Origin: Syntrophaceae bacterium UBA2188
GTDB lineage: Bacteria; Desulfobacterota; BSN033; UBA1163
NCBI GenBank assembly: GCA_002327985.1
Contig: DCVM01000008.1
Coordinates: 1 to 50,886, forward strand
Direction of reading: 5' to 3'
DNA: 50,886 nt
The position numbers and the translations under genes were made by a program. Below the pieces are notes generated by a model, which had not been told where the DNA came from, did not search any database, and saw only the letters and a program-made list of their open reading frames with translations. Below, one piece after another: positions 24,954-31,956 of this stretch; within the stretch, counting starts at the first letter, position 1, and each line of letters starts with the position of its first letter.

Positions 24954-26663
24954 TTATCCTAATGTTTCTTCTTGAGTGACTCGGATGACTTCTGAAGCCG
25001 TGGTCACCCCTTGCTTGACCTTTACCCAGCCATCCTCTCTCAATGTTCTCATCCCATGTTTTCGGGCTTCTTCTCTGATGACAGAGGAATCCTTTTTCTC
25101 CAAGATAAGTTTCTGAATCGCGTCTGACACCTTTAGAAATTCAAAGATCCCTGTCCGACCCCAGTACCCTGTATGAGAGCATCGCTCGCATCCTTTCACC
25201 TCGAAAAGGTTCAAGTTTTGATCCCCCTTCTCATCTCCTGTGAGTTCTCTCAAAATGGCTTGATCAGGGGAATAGGGTTCTCGGCAGGAGGGGCAGGCAA
25301 CCCTCACCAGGCGTTGGGCCAGTATTCCAATAATCGTGGAGGAGAGCAGAAAATCCTCCATCCCCATATCGACGAGCCGTGTAACGGCGCTCGGAGCATC
25401 ATTCGTATGAAGCGTGCTCAATACGAGATGGCCTGTGAGCGCTGAATGAATGGCGATGTCTGCAGTCTCTGCGTCCCGAATCTCACCAATGAGGATCACA
25501 TCGGGATCCTGACGGACGATCGACCTTAATGCATTGGCAAAAGTGAGCCCGATCGAGGGTTTTACCTGGATCTGGTTGACCCCGTCGAGTTGATATTCCA
25601 CTGGGTCTTCCACGGTAATGATTTTCTTCTCCGGGGAATTGATCTTTTCGAGGGCACAATAAAGGGTGGTCGTCTTTCCGCTTCCAGTCGGACCTGTGAC
25701 AAGAATGATCCCATGCGGTCTTTGGATGAGTTCTTTAAAACCCCTCAGGGTATCTTCAGAAAATCCCAATCTTTCAACATCCAAAACAATGCTGCTCTTA
25801 TCCAAAATTCTCAGAACCAGGCTTTCTCCGTAAATCGTAGGGATGGTCGAAACCCTGAAATCAATTTCTTTCCCTTTGACACGGAGGATGATCCGTCCGT
25901 CCTGGGGAAGCCGCCTTTCGGCAATATTCAATTTTGCCATGATTTTGACTCGGGAGATAATGGCGGACTGAAGCCGTTTCGGAGGTGATTCCACATCATG
26001 AAGCACCCCATCAATTCGGTAACGAACCCTGAACTGATTCTCAAAAGGTTCAAAGTGAATATCGCTCGCCCTCAGCTCAATGGCTCGGGTAATGATGAGG
26101 TTGACGAGGCGGATGACCGGACCCTCCGAGGCCATATCACGAAGATGGTCGACATCTTCCTCATTTTCGGCGTGGTATTCGGGGACGTGTTCCATATCCT
26201 CGATAATCTTCTCCATGGAGGTTGTTCCCGAACCATAATACTGTTCAATCGCCCATAAAATCCCTTCCTCTCTCGCATAAAACACTCGGACCTCATAGCC
26301 TGTAGCCACACGGATGGCGTCAATGGTGTAAAAATCGAGAGGATTGCTCATGGCCACGGCTAATTCGTTTTCAGTGAGACGAATGGGGATAAATTTTGAT
26401 TCTTTCATGAATTCAAGGGAGAGATGATTAATGAGGACAGGTTCTTGTGGTAAATCCTTTATCGTGATAAAAGGAATACCTAAAAATTCCTCAACGGCTC
26501 CTCGATATTGCTCCTCGCTGATCAGCCCGGAACTGATGAGCCTTTCTTCAAAAGAAAGCTCTTGAGTAGATTGATCGGGAGGGAACAATTTCTCTAACTC
26601 CTCTTTCTGGATCATACCTTGCTCCACTAAAAAAGAGGCGATCTGAGAATGAAAGTTTGCCAT
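24954..26663 (-). CDS. gspE: Type II secretion ATPase GspE
   Basis: 569 residues. The N1E domain (about 1-140) binds GspL. The ATPase core has Walker A GPTGSGKTT (324-332), an Asp box at VEDPVEYQ, Walker B ILIGEIRD (390-397) and the His box HLVLSTLHTND. The tetracysteine zinc motif (Cys457, Cys460, Cys492, Cys495) distinguishes GspE/PilB from retraction ATPases. It is the first gene of the leftward eleven-gene operon. A minus-strand TATAAT lies at 26711-26706, 43 nt upstream, without a convincing -35. Confidence 0.96.
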   Translation of the reverse strand: MANFHSQIASFLVEQGMIQKEELEKLFPPDQSTQELSFEERLISSGLISEEQYRGAVEEFLGIPFITIKDLPQEPVLINHLSLEFMKESKFIPIRLTENELAVAMSNPLDFYTIDAIRVATGYEVRVFYAREEGILWAIEQYYGSGTTSMEKIIEDMEHVPEYHAENEEDVDHLRDMASEGPVIRLVNLIITRAIELRASDIHFEPFENQFRVRYRIDGVLHDVESPPKRLQSAIISRVKIMAKLNIAERRLPQDGRIILRVKGKEIDFRVSTIPTIYGESLVLRILDKSSIVLDVERLGFSEDTLRGFKELIQRPHGIILVTGPTGSGKTTTLYCALEKINSPEKKIITVEDPVEYQLDGVNQIQVKPSIGLTFANALRSIVRQDPDVILIGEIRDAETADIAIHSALTGHLVLSTLHTNDAPSAVTRLVDMGMEDFLLSSTIIGILAQRLVRVACPSCREPYSPDQAILRELTGDEKGDQNLNLFEVKGCERCSHTGYWGRTGIFEFLKVSDAIQKLILEKKDSSVIREEARKHGMRTLREDGWVKVKQGVTTASEVIRVTQEETLG

Positions 26664-27030
26664 TTCCGCTCCCGCTAAAAATCAAATACTCAGCCGTGGT
26701 ATTCCATTATACCCAAATATGATGAGTCTGTATTAACCGAAAAGTTACATAACATCATACCACTTTCGCTATTTTTAGCAATAAGAGATTTTCTTTTTTA
26801 TCATTGACCCCTTCCAGCCATCAACTTTGTGTTTTAATGAAATTATTTAAGTCTAACCTTTTGAATTTACATAAATTTACAGTACTTTGCGTGATTTTAT
26901 TCCACGAAAAAGAATCATTGATTAAGCCTTTGAATGTTTGTATTAAAAGGCAAACATCCTATTTCAATAATATAGCACTAAAATTTGATTAAAAGTCCTG
27001 AATTAATGCTGATCTAATATTTTGCCAATA
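26664..27030. other. AT-rich non-coding stretch
   Basis: A 367-nt gap, markedly richer in A+T than its neighbours. It contains the probable gspE leader (minus-strand TATAAT at 26706-26711) and a small GCTA/TAGC hairpin near 26768-26780. Short open frames are present but none resembles a protein. Nothing else is recognised. Confidence 0.6.
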
Positions 27031-27098
27031 AAGCCAAACCCTCCGCAAAGTGGGAGGGAAAGCGGTGGGTCTTATTGAGGAAAGATGGCTAAGCTACA
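27031..27098 (+). ncRNA. Possible degenerate GEMM-I (cyclic dinucleotide) riboswitch
   Basis: In order: GCCAAACC, a CCCTCC/GGAGGG stem (27039-27057), GAAAGC, GGGTCT and, 3', GATGGCTAAGCTAC. This follows the element order of GEMM-I RNAs (AAACC, P2 stem, CGCAAAGC, GGGTCT, then the ATGGC receptor and closing strand). The GGGACGC linker before AAAGC is shortened, and P1 pairing is weak (AAGCC with GGCTA). It is immediately followed by a truncated ORF, so it may be a relic. Confidence 0.35.
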
Positions 27099-27106
27099 GA
27101 TATACA

Positions 27107-27325
27107 ATTGACTGGGACTCTCTTGCTCAGGGCGGTGAGGGGTTTGTCGTAAAGGTTGATTCTGACGATAATGGCATCTTTGAGCGGACGATCACTTCAG
27201 ACAGTGAGCTCACCGGTGATGAGTTTATTCGGTGGACAGCTGGATTAGGGTATTTGGGTTTTATTAATAAGGTTTTTGAATTGGGACTCCTGAAATCATT
27301 TCAAAGTATCGCACATTGCTGGTAA
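27107..27325 (+). pseudogene. C-terminal fragment of a secreted repeat-type protein
   Basis: The frame reads IDWDSLAQGGEGFVVKVD then SDDNGIFERTITSDSELTGD. The acidic Asp-Asn-Gly turn (DxDxNG) and TITSDSELTG style are common at the ends of secreted or calcium-binding-repeat proteins. No start or signal peptide precedes it: the upstream sequence is the riboswitch-like element, as if the body of the gene were deleted. The 3' end overlaps the vapC remnant on the other strand. The family is not firmly recognised. Confidence 0.35.
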
Positions 27326-27497
27326 CCAGCTTCAGGTTTTCTTCCAGTGCAGTCCCAGCAATGAATGCGTCTGGGATTACCAGGCCATGGCTTTTGCGGT
27401 AGGGGGATACATCCATAAAAAGAAAGACAGAACCAATGAGAGAATCGCAAATAAGATTTCTGATGGTGCCTATACCCAGATTTTTAATCAAAGGCAT
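27264..27497 (-). pseudogene. Remnant of a VapC-type PIN-domain toxin
   Basis: The last ~45 residues (YRKSHGLVIPDAFIAGTALE and LKLVTSNVRYFEMISG) are the C-terminal half of a PIN-domain ribonuclease, with the conserved Pro-Asp-Ala and Thr-x-Asn positions. The N-terminal half, carrying the first catalytic Asp (LLDTN-type motif), is missing, and the sequence before YRKSHG no longer resembles VapC, implying an internal deletion or frameshift. No vapB is seen. Confidence 0.6.
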
Positions 27498-27517
27498 TAA
27501 CGGACTGGGCCCCTCAT

Positions 27518-27656
27518 TCAGGGAAGGTGGCCTATCTTCGATATGCTTATAGATTGAAAGATATTGCAGAGCATTTAGGTTCCCATTATGATAGAGTGAG
27601 TTAAGCAGGTAGACAAAAATAATGAAATTAAAATGAAGGATTGTAAGACCTGACCC
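27518..27656 (+). pseudogene. Tail of a Y1 (REP-associated/IS200-like) transposase
   Basis: The frame from 27527 reads VAYLRYAYRLKDIAEHLGSH then YDRVS-stop. This is the C-terminal helix-turn-helix typical of REP-associated tyrosine transposases (…YGYTLKEIADFLGVHYSTVS…). The rest of the protein is absent. Downstream non-stop frames continue to the GTAAGACCTGACCC tail often found after such genes. Its end (27621-27656) recurs beyond the neighbouring ATPase gene. Confidence 0.5.
27621..27656 (+). repeat. 36-bp direct repeat, copy 1 (empty site)
   Basis: AATGAAATTAAAATG followed by AAGGATTGTAAGACCTGACC and one more C. Copy 2 (29021-29036 plus 29174-29193) matches at 34 of 36 positions once the 131-bp insertion and one target duplication are removed. 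Confidence 0.85.
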
Positions 27657-27711
27657 ATAATCCTATATTTTTAACTTGACATGTTAAATATTAAGGGTTT
27701 AAAATGAAGTC

Positions 27712-28935
27712 ATGAAGCCCCGTGTATTAGCCAGAACGATTCAGAAAGCATTGAAGTCATTCCCCGCCATTGTGGTCACGGGTCCACGTCAATCCGGGAA
27801 GACCACGCTTTTGAAAATGCTCTTCGCGAAAACGCACCGATTCGTCACCTTAGAAGATCCGGATGTAAGGATGAGAGCCAAGGAGGATCCACTCCATTTC
27901 CTGGATCAATATCAGCCACCCCTTATCATCGATGAGATCCAATATATCCCTGAATTGTTGTCTTATATTAAAACACGAATTGACCAGAATAGGAAACCTG
28001 GACAATGGTTGTTTACTGGTTCACAACATTTTACCCTCATGCAAGGCATTAGTCAATCTCTTGCAGGAAGAGCTGCTATTCTTTCACTTTTGCCTTTTTC
28101 ATTCTCTGAAAGAATAGGTTTAGGAAACGCTTCTATAGAAATAGCAGACTGGCTGAAACAAATGAATCCGAGTGGGCAATGTGAAGATAAGGTTTCTTTA
28201 AATGAAGTGCTATTGCGGGGGAATTATCCCGAAATTGCCAGTAAGAGGTCAGTTGATCGCCAGCTCTGGTGTGGTTCTTATATTTCCACTTATTTAGAAA
28301 GAGATGTCAGAAATCTTGCCCAGATCGGAGACCTCAGTCAGTTTGAAAGGTTCTTGAGGCTTTGCGCGATTCGGACAGGTCAGCTTCTCAATCTCTCAGA
28401 TTTGGCAAAAGAGATCGGGATGAGTGTGCCTACCATTAAGAGATGGCTTTCCATATTGGAAACAGGATACCAGGTTTACTTCCTCTATCCCTACTACAAG
28501 AATGTAGGCAAGCGGTTGGTTAAAAGCCCTAAGATGTATTTCAACGATACGGCTTTGGCATCTTATCTGTTAGGCTTGCATGACCGGGAGACCTTAATAA
28601 ATAGTCCTAATTTCGGGAATCTTTTTGAAACCATGGTCGTCACCGATCTCTTAAAACGGTTTCTCCATTTTGGACAGATGCCTTCCATGTATTATCTGCG
28701 TACACGGGACGGGCTGGAAGTGGATTTGGTTCTGGAATTCGGGCAGAAGTTGTATCTCTTCGAGATCAAGAGCGGGATGACGATCTTACCCAGACATGCT
28801 TCCTCACTTGTGAGAATTAAAGGAGACTTGAAATCTCTCGTCAAAACCTCAGCGATTATCTCCGCATCGACAAGCAATTTTCAAGTCCAAAACTCCATTT
28901 ATAATTATAACTGGAAGAACCTTCTTGGACGATAG
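27712..28935 (+). CDS. AAA-type ATPase with DUF4143 domain
   Basis: 407 residues. An N-terminal P-loop ATPase carries Walker A VTGPRQSGKTT (22-32) and Walker B LIIDEIQYIP (71-80). A C-terminal DUF4143 domain contains a winged-helix-like part (LSDLAKEIGMSVPTIKRWL) and a restriction-nuclease-like strand pair (GLEVDLVLEF, YLFEIKSG). These proteins are common, patchily distributed and of unknown function; the family is often found near toxin-antitoxin genes. The frame is intact with no Shine-Dalgarno of note. It is bracketed by a 36-bp direct repeat, suggesting it arrived, or was duplicated around, as a unit. Confidence 0.88.
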   Translation: MKPRVLARTIQKALKSFPAIVVTGPRQSGKTTLLKMLFAKTHRFVTLEDPDVRMRAKEDPLHFLDQYQPPLIIDEIQYIPELLSYIKTRIDQNRKPGQWLFTGSQHFTLMQGISQSLAGRAAILSLLPFSFSERIGLGNASIEIADWLKQMNPSGQCEDKVSLNEVLLRGNYPEIASKRSVDRQLWCGSYISTYLERDVRNLAQIGDLSQFERFLRLCAIRTGQLLNLSDLAKEIGMSVPTIKRWLSILETGYQVYFLYPYYKNVGKRLVKSPKMYFNDTALASYLLGLHDRETLINSPNFGNLFETMVVTDLLKRFLHFGQMPSMYYLRTRDGLEVDLVLEFGQKLYLFEIKSGMTILPRHASSLVRIKGDLKSLVKTSAIISASTSNFQVQNSIYNYNWKNLLGR

Positions 28936-29020
28936 AAAACCTTCTGACGATGATCACCCTCTCCGTTGTTTTCTTAAATGCTAAAGGAAAAAAACAATAT
29001 TGAGCAAAAACAACAAAAGA

Positions 29021-29193
29021 AATGAAATTAAAATGTGATGGTCTTGTAAAAAGTCTGAAAAGCCTATTATCTGTCATTCCGCGCAAGCAGGAATCCAGCA
29101 TTTTCAAGCACTTAGAATTCTATGGATTCCCGTTTCCACGGGAATGACGACTTTTTACGATTACGTCAAATGTAGGATTGTAAGACCTGCCCC
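29021..29193 (+). repeat. 36-bp direct repeat, copy 2, split by an insertion
   Basis: The left part is 29021-29036 and the right part is 29174-29193. The two parts join to the 36-bp repeat when the element 29037-29167 and one AAATGT duplication (29168-29173) are removed. Confidence 0.8.
29037..29167. mobile_element. 131-bp MITE-like element with TIRs and 6-bp target duplication
   Basis: The ends are GATGGTCTTGTAAAAAGTC (29037-29055) and GACTTTTTACGATTACGTC (29149-29167). As inverted repeats they match at 14 of 19 positions, with GTAAAAAGTC exact. AAATGT flanks both sides (29031-29036, 29168-29173). The interior has a second inverted repeat (TCATTCC…GGAATCC…GGATTCC…GGAATGA). There is no coding capacity. 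The uninterrupted copy at 27621-27656 serves as an empty-site control. Confidence 0.8.
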
Positions 29194-29219
29194 ACTGTCT
29201 CGGGGCAGCCCGTTTTATG

Positions 29220-30578
29220 TTAGCCTGCTGCTCCGCGCCCCTGGCTGCCACTATTTTCATAGATCTTTTGAAAGTGATAACCATAAATGGAAAGCCGAAC
29301 ACATAAAGCGACGTGTGCAGGATATCGACAGGCAGTCCATAAAAGCGTCTTCCAGTAATAAAAGCGCCCCTTCCCAACAATTCCAAGGGTCCAGATAGAT
29401 TGGAAAAAGGCCTTAACATAGCATAGCTTGAATGTCTCTCTCCCTTTCTTAGGAGGGGTGTAATTGGCCAAGAATACGGCTATCCGGTGATAAAAATGGC
29501 GAGGAGAATAGATGGATGAGAGGATGTATTTGTATCCTTGGACAAGCTGGTGATAATCCAACTTGGGGATGAAGTTTATGGAAGCATCCGTATTATCTCC
29601 GGTTGGTTCGCCTAAAAGCCTACCTTCTCTTTGAAGCCGCTTATATAGTTTCGTACCCGGTGGGGCATTCAAGAGTCCAACCATAGCAGTAACGATCCCG
29701 CTTTGCTGTATGAAGTTTACCTGATCTTCAAAGATGCTCGGAGGGTCATTATCAAAACCAACGATAAACCCGCCTAAGACCTGAAGGCAAAGGTTTTGCA
29801 TCTTCTTCACTGCAGCCATCATGTCCCTCTAGCTATTCATCACCTTCCGACATTCAATGAGGCTCTTCTTTTCAACAGTCTCAATTCCGACAAATACCGA
29901 ATTGAAGCCAGCGGCTACCATGAGTTTCATTAAGTCTTCGTCCTCACCTAAATTGATGGAGGCCTGTGTGAGGAAAGAAAAAGGATACCGCCTTTCTTCC
30001 ATCCATTTTGCAAGAGCTGGTAGAAATATTTCTTTTAAATTGTGAGGCTTCAAAATAAAGTTATCGTCGGCGAAAAATACGATTCCCCTCCACCCCTTCA
30101 TGTAAAGGGTCTCAAGTTCTTCCAACATCTGGATCTTGTTTTTTGTTCGTGCCTCTTTTCCATTAAGGAGAGCAACGTCACAGAATTCACAATCAAAAGG
30201 ACACCCCCTACAATACTGAACACTTAGGACAGCATATTTTGAAAAATCGATCAGGTCCCATTTAGGTATGGGAGAAAGTGATAAATCAGTCCATTCCGAA
30301 TTAGCATAGAGGTGTTTTGCCTCTCCTTTTGTCAAGTCTTTAATAAAGTGAGGGAGGTTTGTTTCTGCTTCCTGGAGAAGCAGGTGATCGATCTCTTCAA
30401 ACCTATCCGGAGAGAGGGAGAAGAGGGGACCTCCAGCAACAATCTTTTTGCCGAAATCTTTTGCCTTCCTGACTATTTCTCTGACCGAATTCTTTTGTAT
30501 CTCCATGGCGCTGATAAAGACATAGTCGGCCCATAAAATATCCTCATCGCGGAACATATCCACATTCAGGTCGACAAG
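29220..30578 (-). pseudogene. B12-binding/radical-SAM protein (DUF4070 type), broken
   Basis: Two consecutive same-frame segments, 30563-29829 and 29828-29220, are separated only by an in-frame TAG (29831-29829) between MNS and RDMMAA. The end of a B12-binding domain (DEDILWADYVFISAMEIQ) comes first. The radical-SAM core follows, with the 4Fe-4S motif CPFDCEFC (CxxxCxxC) and the MKGWRGIVFFADDNFI segment. The second segment has GGFIVGFDNDPPSIFEDQ and NAPPGTKLYKRL, as in the C-terminus of DUF4070 proteins. The N-terminal ~50 residues are missing, where the sequence runs into an antitoxin remnant. Truncation plus nonsense indicates a recent pseudogene. Confidence 0.8.
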
Positions 30579-30683
30579 TCTCTGGAAAGAGATCTGATTG
30601 AAGGATACCGCTCTATGGCTGAAGAGAATACCGAAACAGCAGAAGCCAGGATGGAAGCCGGCTTAGAGGTGCTGGATCAATTT
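30579..30683 (+). pseudogene. Remnant of a MazE-like antitoxin
   Basis: The frame reads SLERDLIEGYRSMAEENTET then AEARMEAGLEVLDQF. The EGYxxMAEEN segment is typical of the C-terminal toxin-binding tail of ribbon-helix-helix MazE-type antitoxins. The DNA-binding N-terminus is absent. A mazF remnant lies 130 nt downstream on the same strand. Confidence 0.5.
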
Positions 30684-30718
30684 AGCGGTTTGAAAAAGCT
30701 TCATAAAATCCCTCCCCA

Positions 30719-30739
30719 CCTCCCTTTGCCAAAGGGAGG
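30719..30739. repeat. Palindrome CCTCCCTTTG-C-CAAAGGGAGG
   Basis: A perfect 10-bp inverted repeat with a 1-nt centre, in C-rich context, between the mazE and mazF remnants. A sister copy with the same TTTGCCAAA core lies at 32755-32775. Confidence 0.75.
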
Positions 30740-30815
30740 AAAAACATTTCCCACTTTGTAATCTTTTTCCTGTCAAAGACAGACAAAAGGGGGATTGAGG
30801 GGGACTGGAGTGCTA

Positions 30816-31059
30816 ATGATGACAATATGCAAACGAGGAGAGATATGGATGGTCAACTTTAACCATGGCAGAATGAGTGAACAAAAAGGAAATGCTAAAC
30901 CTGGCCCAAATTCTTACCATTGACAGGGAAAGGCTTACCAAAAAAGTGGGGGCTCTTGATATAGACAAAATGAAGGAGGTGGATGAGGCGATCAAGATCA
31001 GCTTAGGAGTCGCTGAATCGGTGACCGGGGTCGGCTCTCACCCTTTTGAAATCTTTTGA
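30816..31059 (+). pseudogene. MazF/PemK toxin with internal deletion
   Basis: The first frame from ATG 30816 reads KRGEIWMVNFNHGRMSEQKG, the N-terminus of MazF-type endoribonucleases. About 60 central codons are lacking. The next frame (+1, from about 30892) reads LNLAQILTIDRERLTKKVGA and DKMKEVDEAIKISLG, the MazF C-terminus. The internal deletion with frameshift destroys the toxin. The end overlaps a convergent nucleotidyltransferase gene. Confidence 0.75.
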
Positions 31060-31607
31060 GCTTTCTCCCAGTGCTGCTCCAAGCCGTATTTCATAATTTT
31101 CTCACGGAGTTGATCGAAGTCTATCCGATCACCGTAGAGGGTAAGAATGCTGGCAATATCCCTTAAGTGTTTTTCGGATCCACCTTCTCTGAAATATTCA
31201 AGTTTCCTCAAAATGACATACTCCGCCGAAGCCACCCAGATGGATTCCCCTTCAAAGTTTAATTTTTTACGGTTTAACATCCCCCAGTGATGAAGCGGGT
31301 CCTCTCCCATGATATAGCAATCTGCTTTAAATGCAGTCTCCAGGTGGATAATATTAAAATGTCCCCTTAAAGGACGATTAATCTCCACCTTCAGGCTTTC
31401 CTCAGGCGGGCAATAAAACTCCTCAAGCGGGAAGGCTTCTCCGACCTTCCTGGCCTCCTCTGTTTTCAGTTCTATCACCAGGTCGATATCCTGTGTTAAA
31501 CGTGGCTCTGCGTATATGATCACAGCAACCGCTCCAGTGACCATGTAACGGACGCCCATCTTGTTCAGTCGAGAGATAAATATTTGGAAGAGGTTAGGTT
31601 CTTGCAT
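31038..31607 (-). CDS. Nucleotidyltransferase-fold protein (AbiEii/DUF6036-like)
   Basis: 189 residues. The motif GAVAVIIYAEPRLTQDIDLVIEL (starting near residue 21) resembles the minimal nucleotidyltransferase fold with its Asp-x-Asp metal site (Asp37, Asp39 region). A C-terminal helical region (EYVILRKLEYF; LRDIASILTLYGD) resembles AbiEii-type toxins. Targets in this family include tRNA 3' ends or partner proteins; here the target is unknown. It overlaps the small gene upstream by 14 nt, an arrangement typical of toxin-antitoxin pairs. Confidence 0.75.
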   Translation of the reverse strand: MQEPNLFQIFISRLNKMGVRYMVTGAVAVIIYAEPRLTQDIDLVIELKTEEARKVGEAFPLEEFYCPPEESLKVEINRPLRGHFNIIHLETAFKADCYIMGEDPLHHWGMLNRKKLNFEGESIWVASAEYVILRKLEYFREGGSEKHLRDIASILTLYGDRIDFDQLREKIMKYGLEQHWEKAQKISKG

Positions 31608-31800
31608 AAAGGAAAATTTCCCGGACTTTTTTTTGAACCTCTTGCTCGGTCAAGTTCGGGTGATCCTGAAGGAGGGCGGCTGCCTTCAATTGCCTAGCCG
31701 AATAATAAAGCCTTAGTGCAATCTTAAGCTTCTCCTCAGGAGTCATGGATTGATAGATTTTTTTCTGTAAATCAATCATTTCTTGCTTTCTTCCCTCCAT
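31594..31800 (-). CDS. Small partner protein of the nucleotidyltransferase (putative antitoxin)
   Basis: 68 residues, helical and charged, with MTPEEKLKIALRLYYSARQL followed by a predicted helix ending KKVREIFLYART. Proteins of this style are repeatedly seen immediately upstream of nucleotidyltransferase genes of the type next door, so a pairing is likely; antitoxin function is inference. The start could be ATG 31800 or ATG 31779 (residue 8). GGAGGG overlaps the beginning of the frame, 14 nt before the second ATG. Confidence 0.6.
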   Translation of the reverse strand: MEGRKQEMIDLQKKIYQSMTPEEKLKIALRLYYSARQLKAAALLQDHPNLTEQEVQKKVREIFLYART

Positions 31801-31884
31801 TTTCTTATCTCACACCCCTTATGGATTGTCAAATGAGAAGGGAAAATAAATTATAACTCCTCCACCCTCCTAACTCCCCTTCAT

Positions 31885-31905
31885 CCCCCCTTAAGCTAAG
31901 GGGGG
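31885..31905. repeat. Palindrome CCCCCCTTA-AGC-TAAGGGGGG
   Basis: A perfect 9-bp stem with a 3-nt loop in a C/G-tract-rich 156-nt spacer. Without a following T tract it is more likely an interspersed repeat than a terminator. Confidence 0.7.
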
Positions 31906-31956
31906 AATTAAAAGGAGTGACAGAGGGGGGAAGGTCCCACACAAAAGCCGGAAGAA

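Noticed and set aside
26804..26992. 62-codon open frame in the AT-rich gap
   Set aside because: No ribosome binding site, AT-driven composition and no recognisable motif.
29829..29831. TAG in the radical-SAM gene as pyrrolysine
   Set aside because: The family is not known to use pyrrolysine, the position is not catalytic, and the gene is also truncated at its N-terminus.
31885..31905. Rho-independent terminator
   Set aside because: The stem is strong but no T tract follows on either strand.
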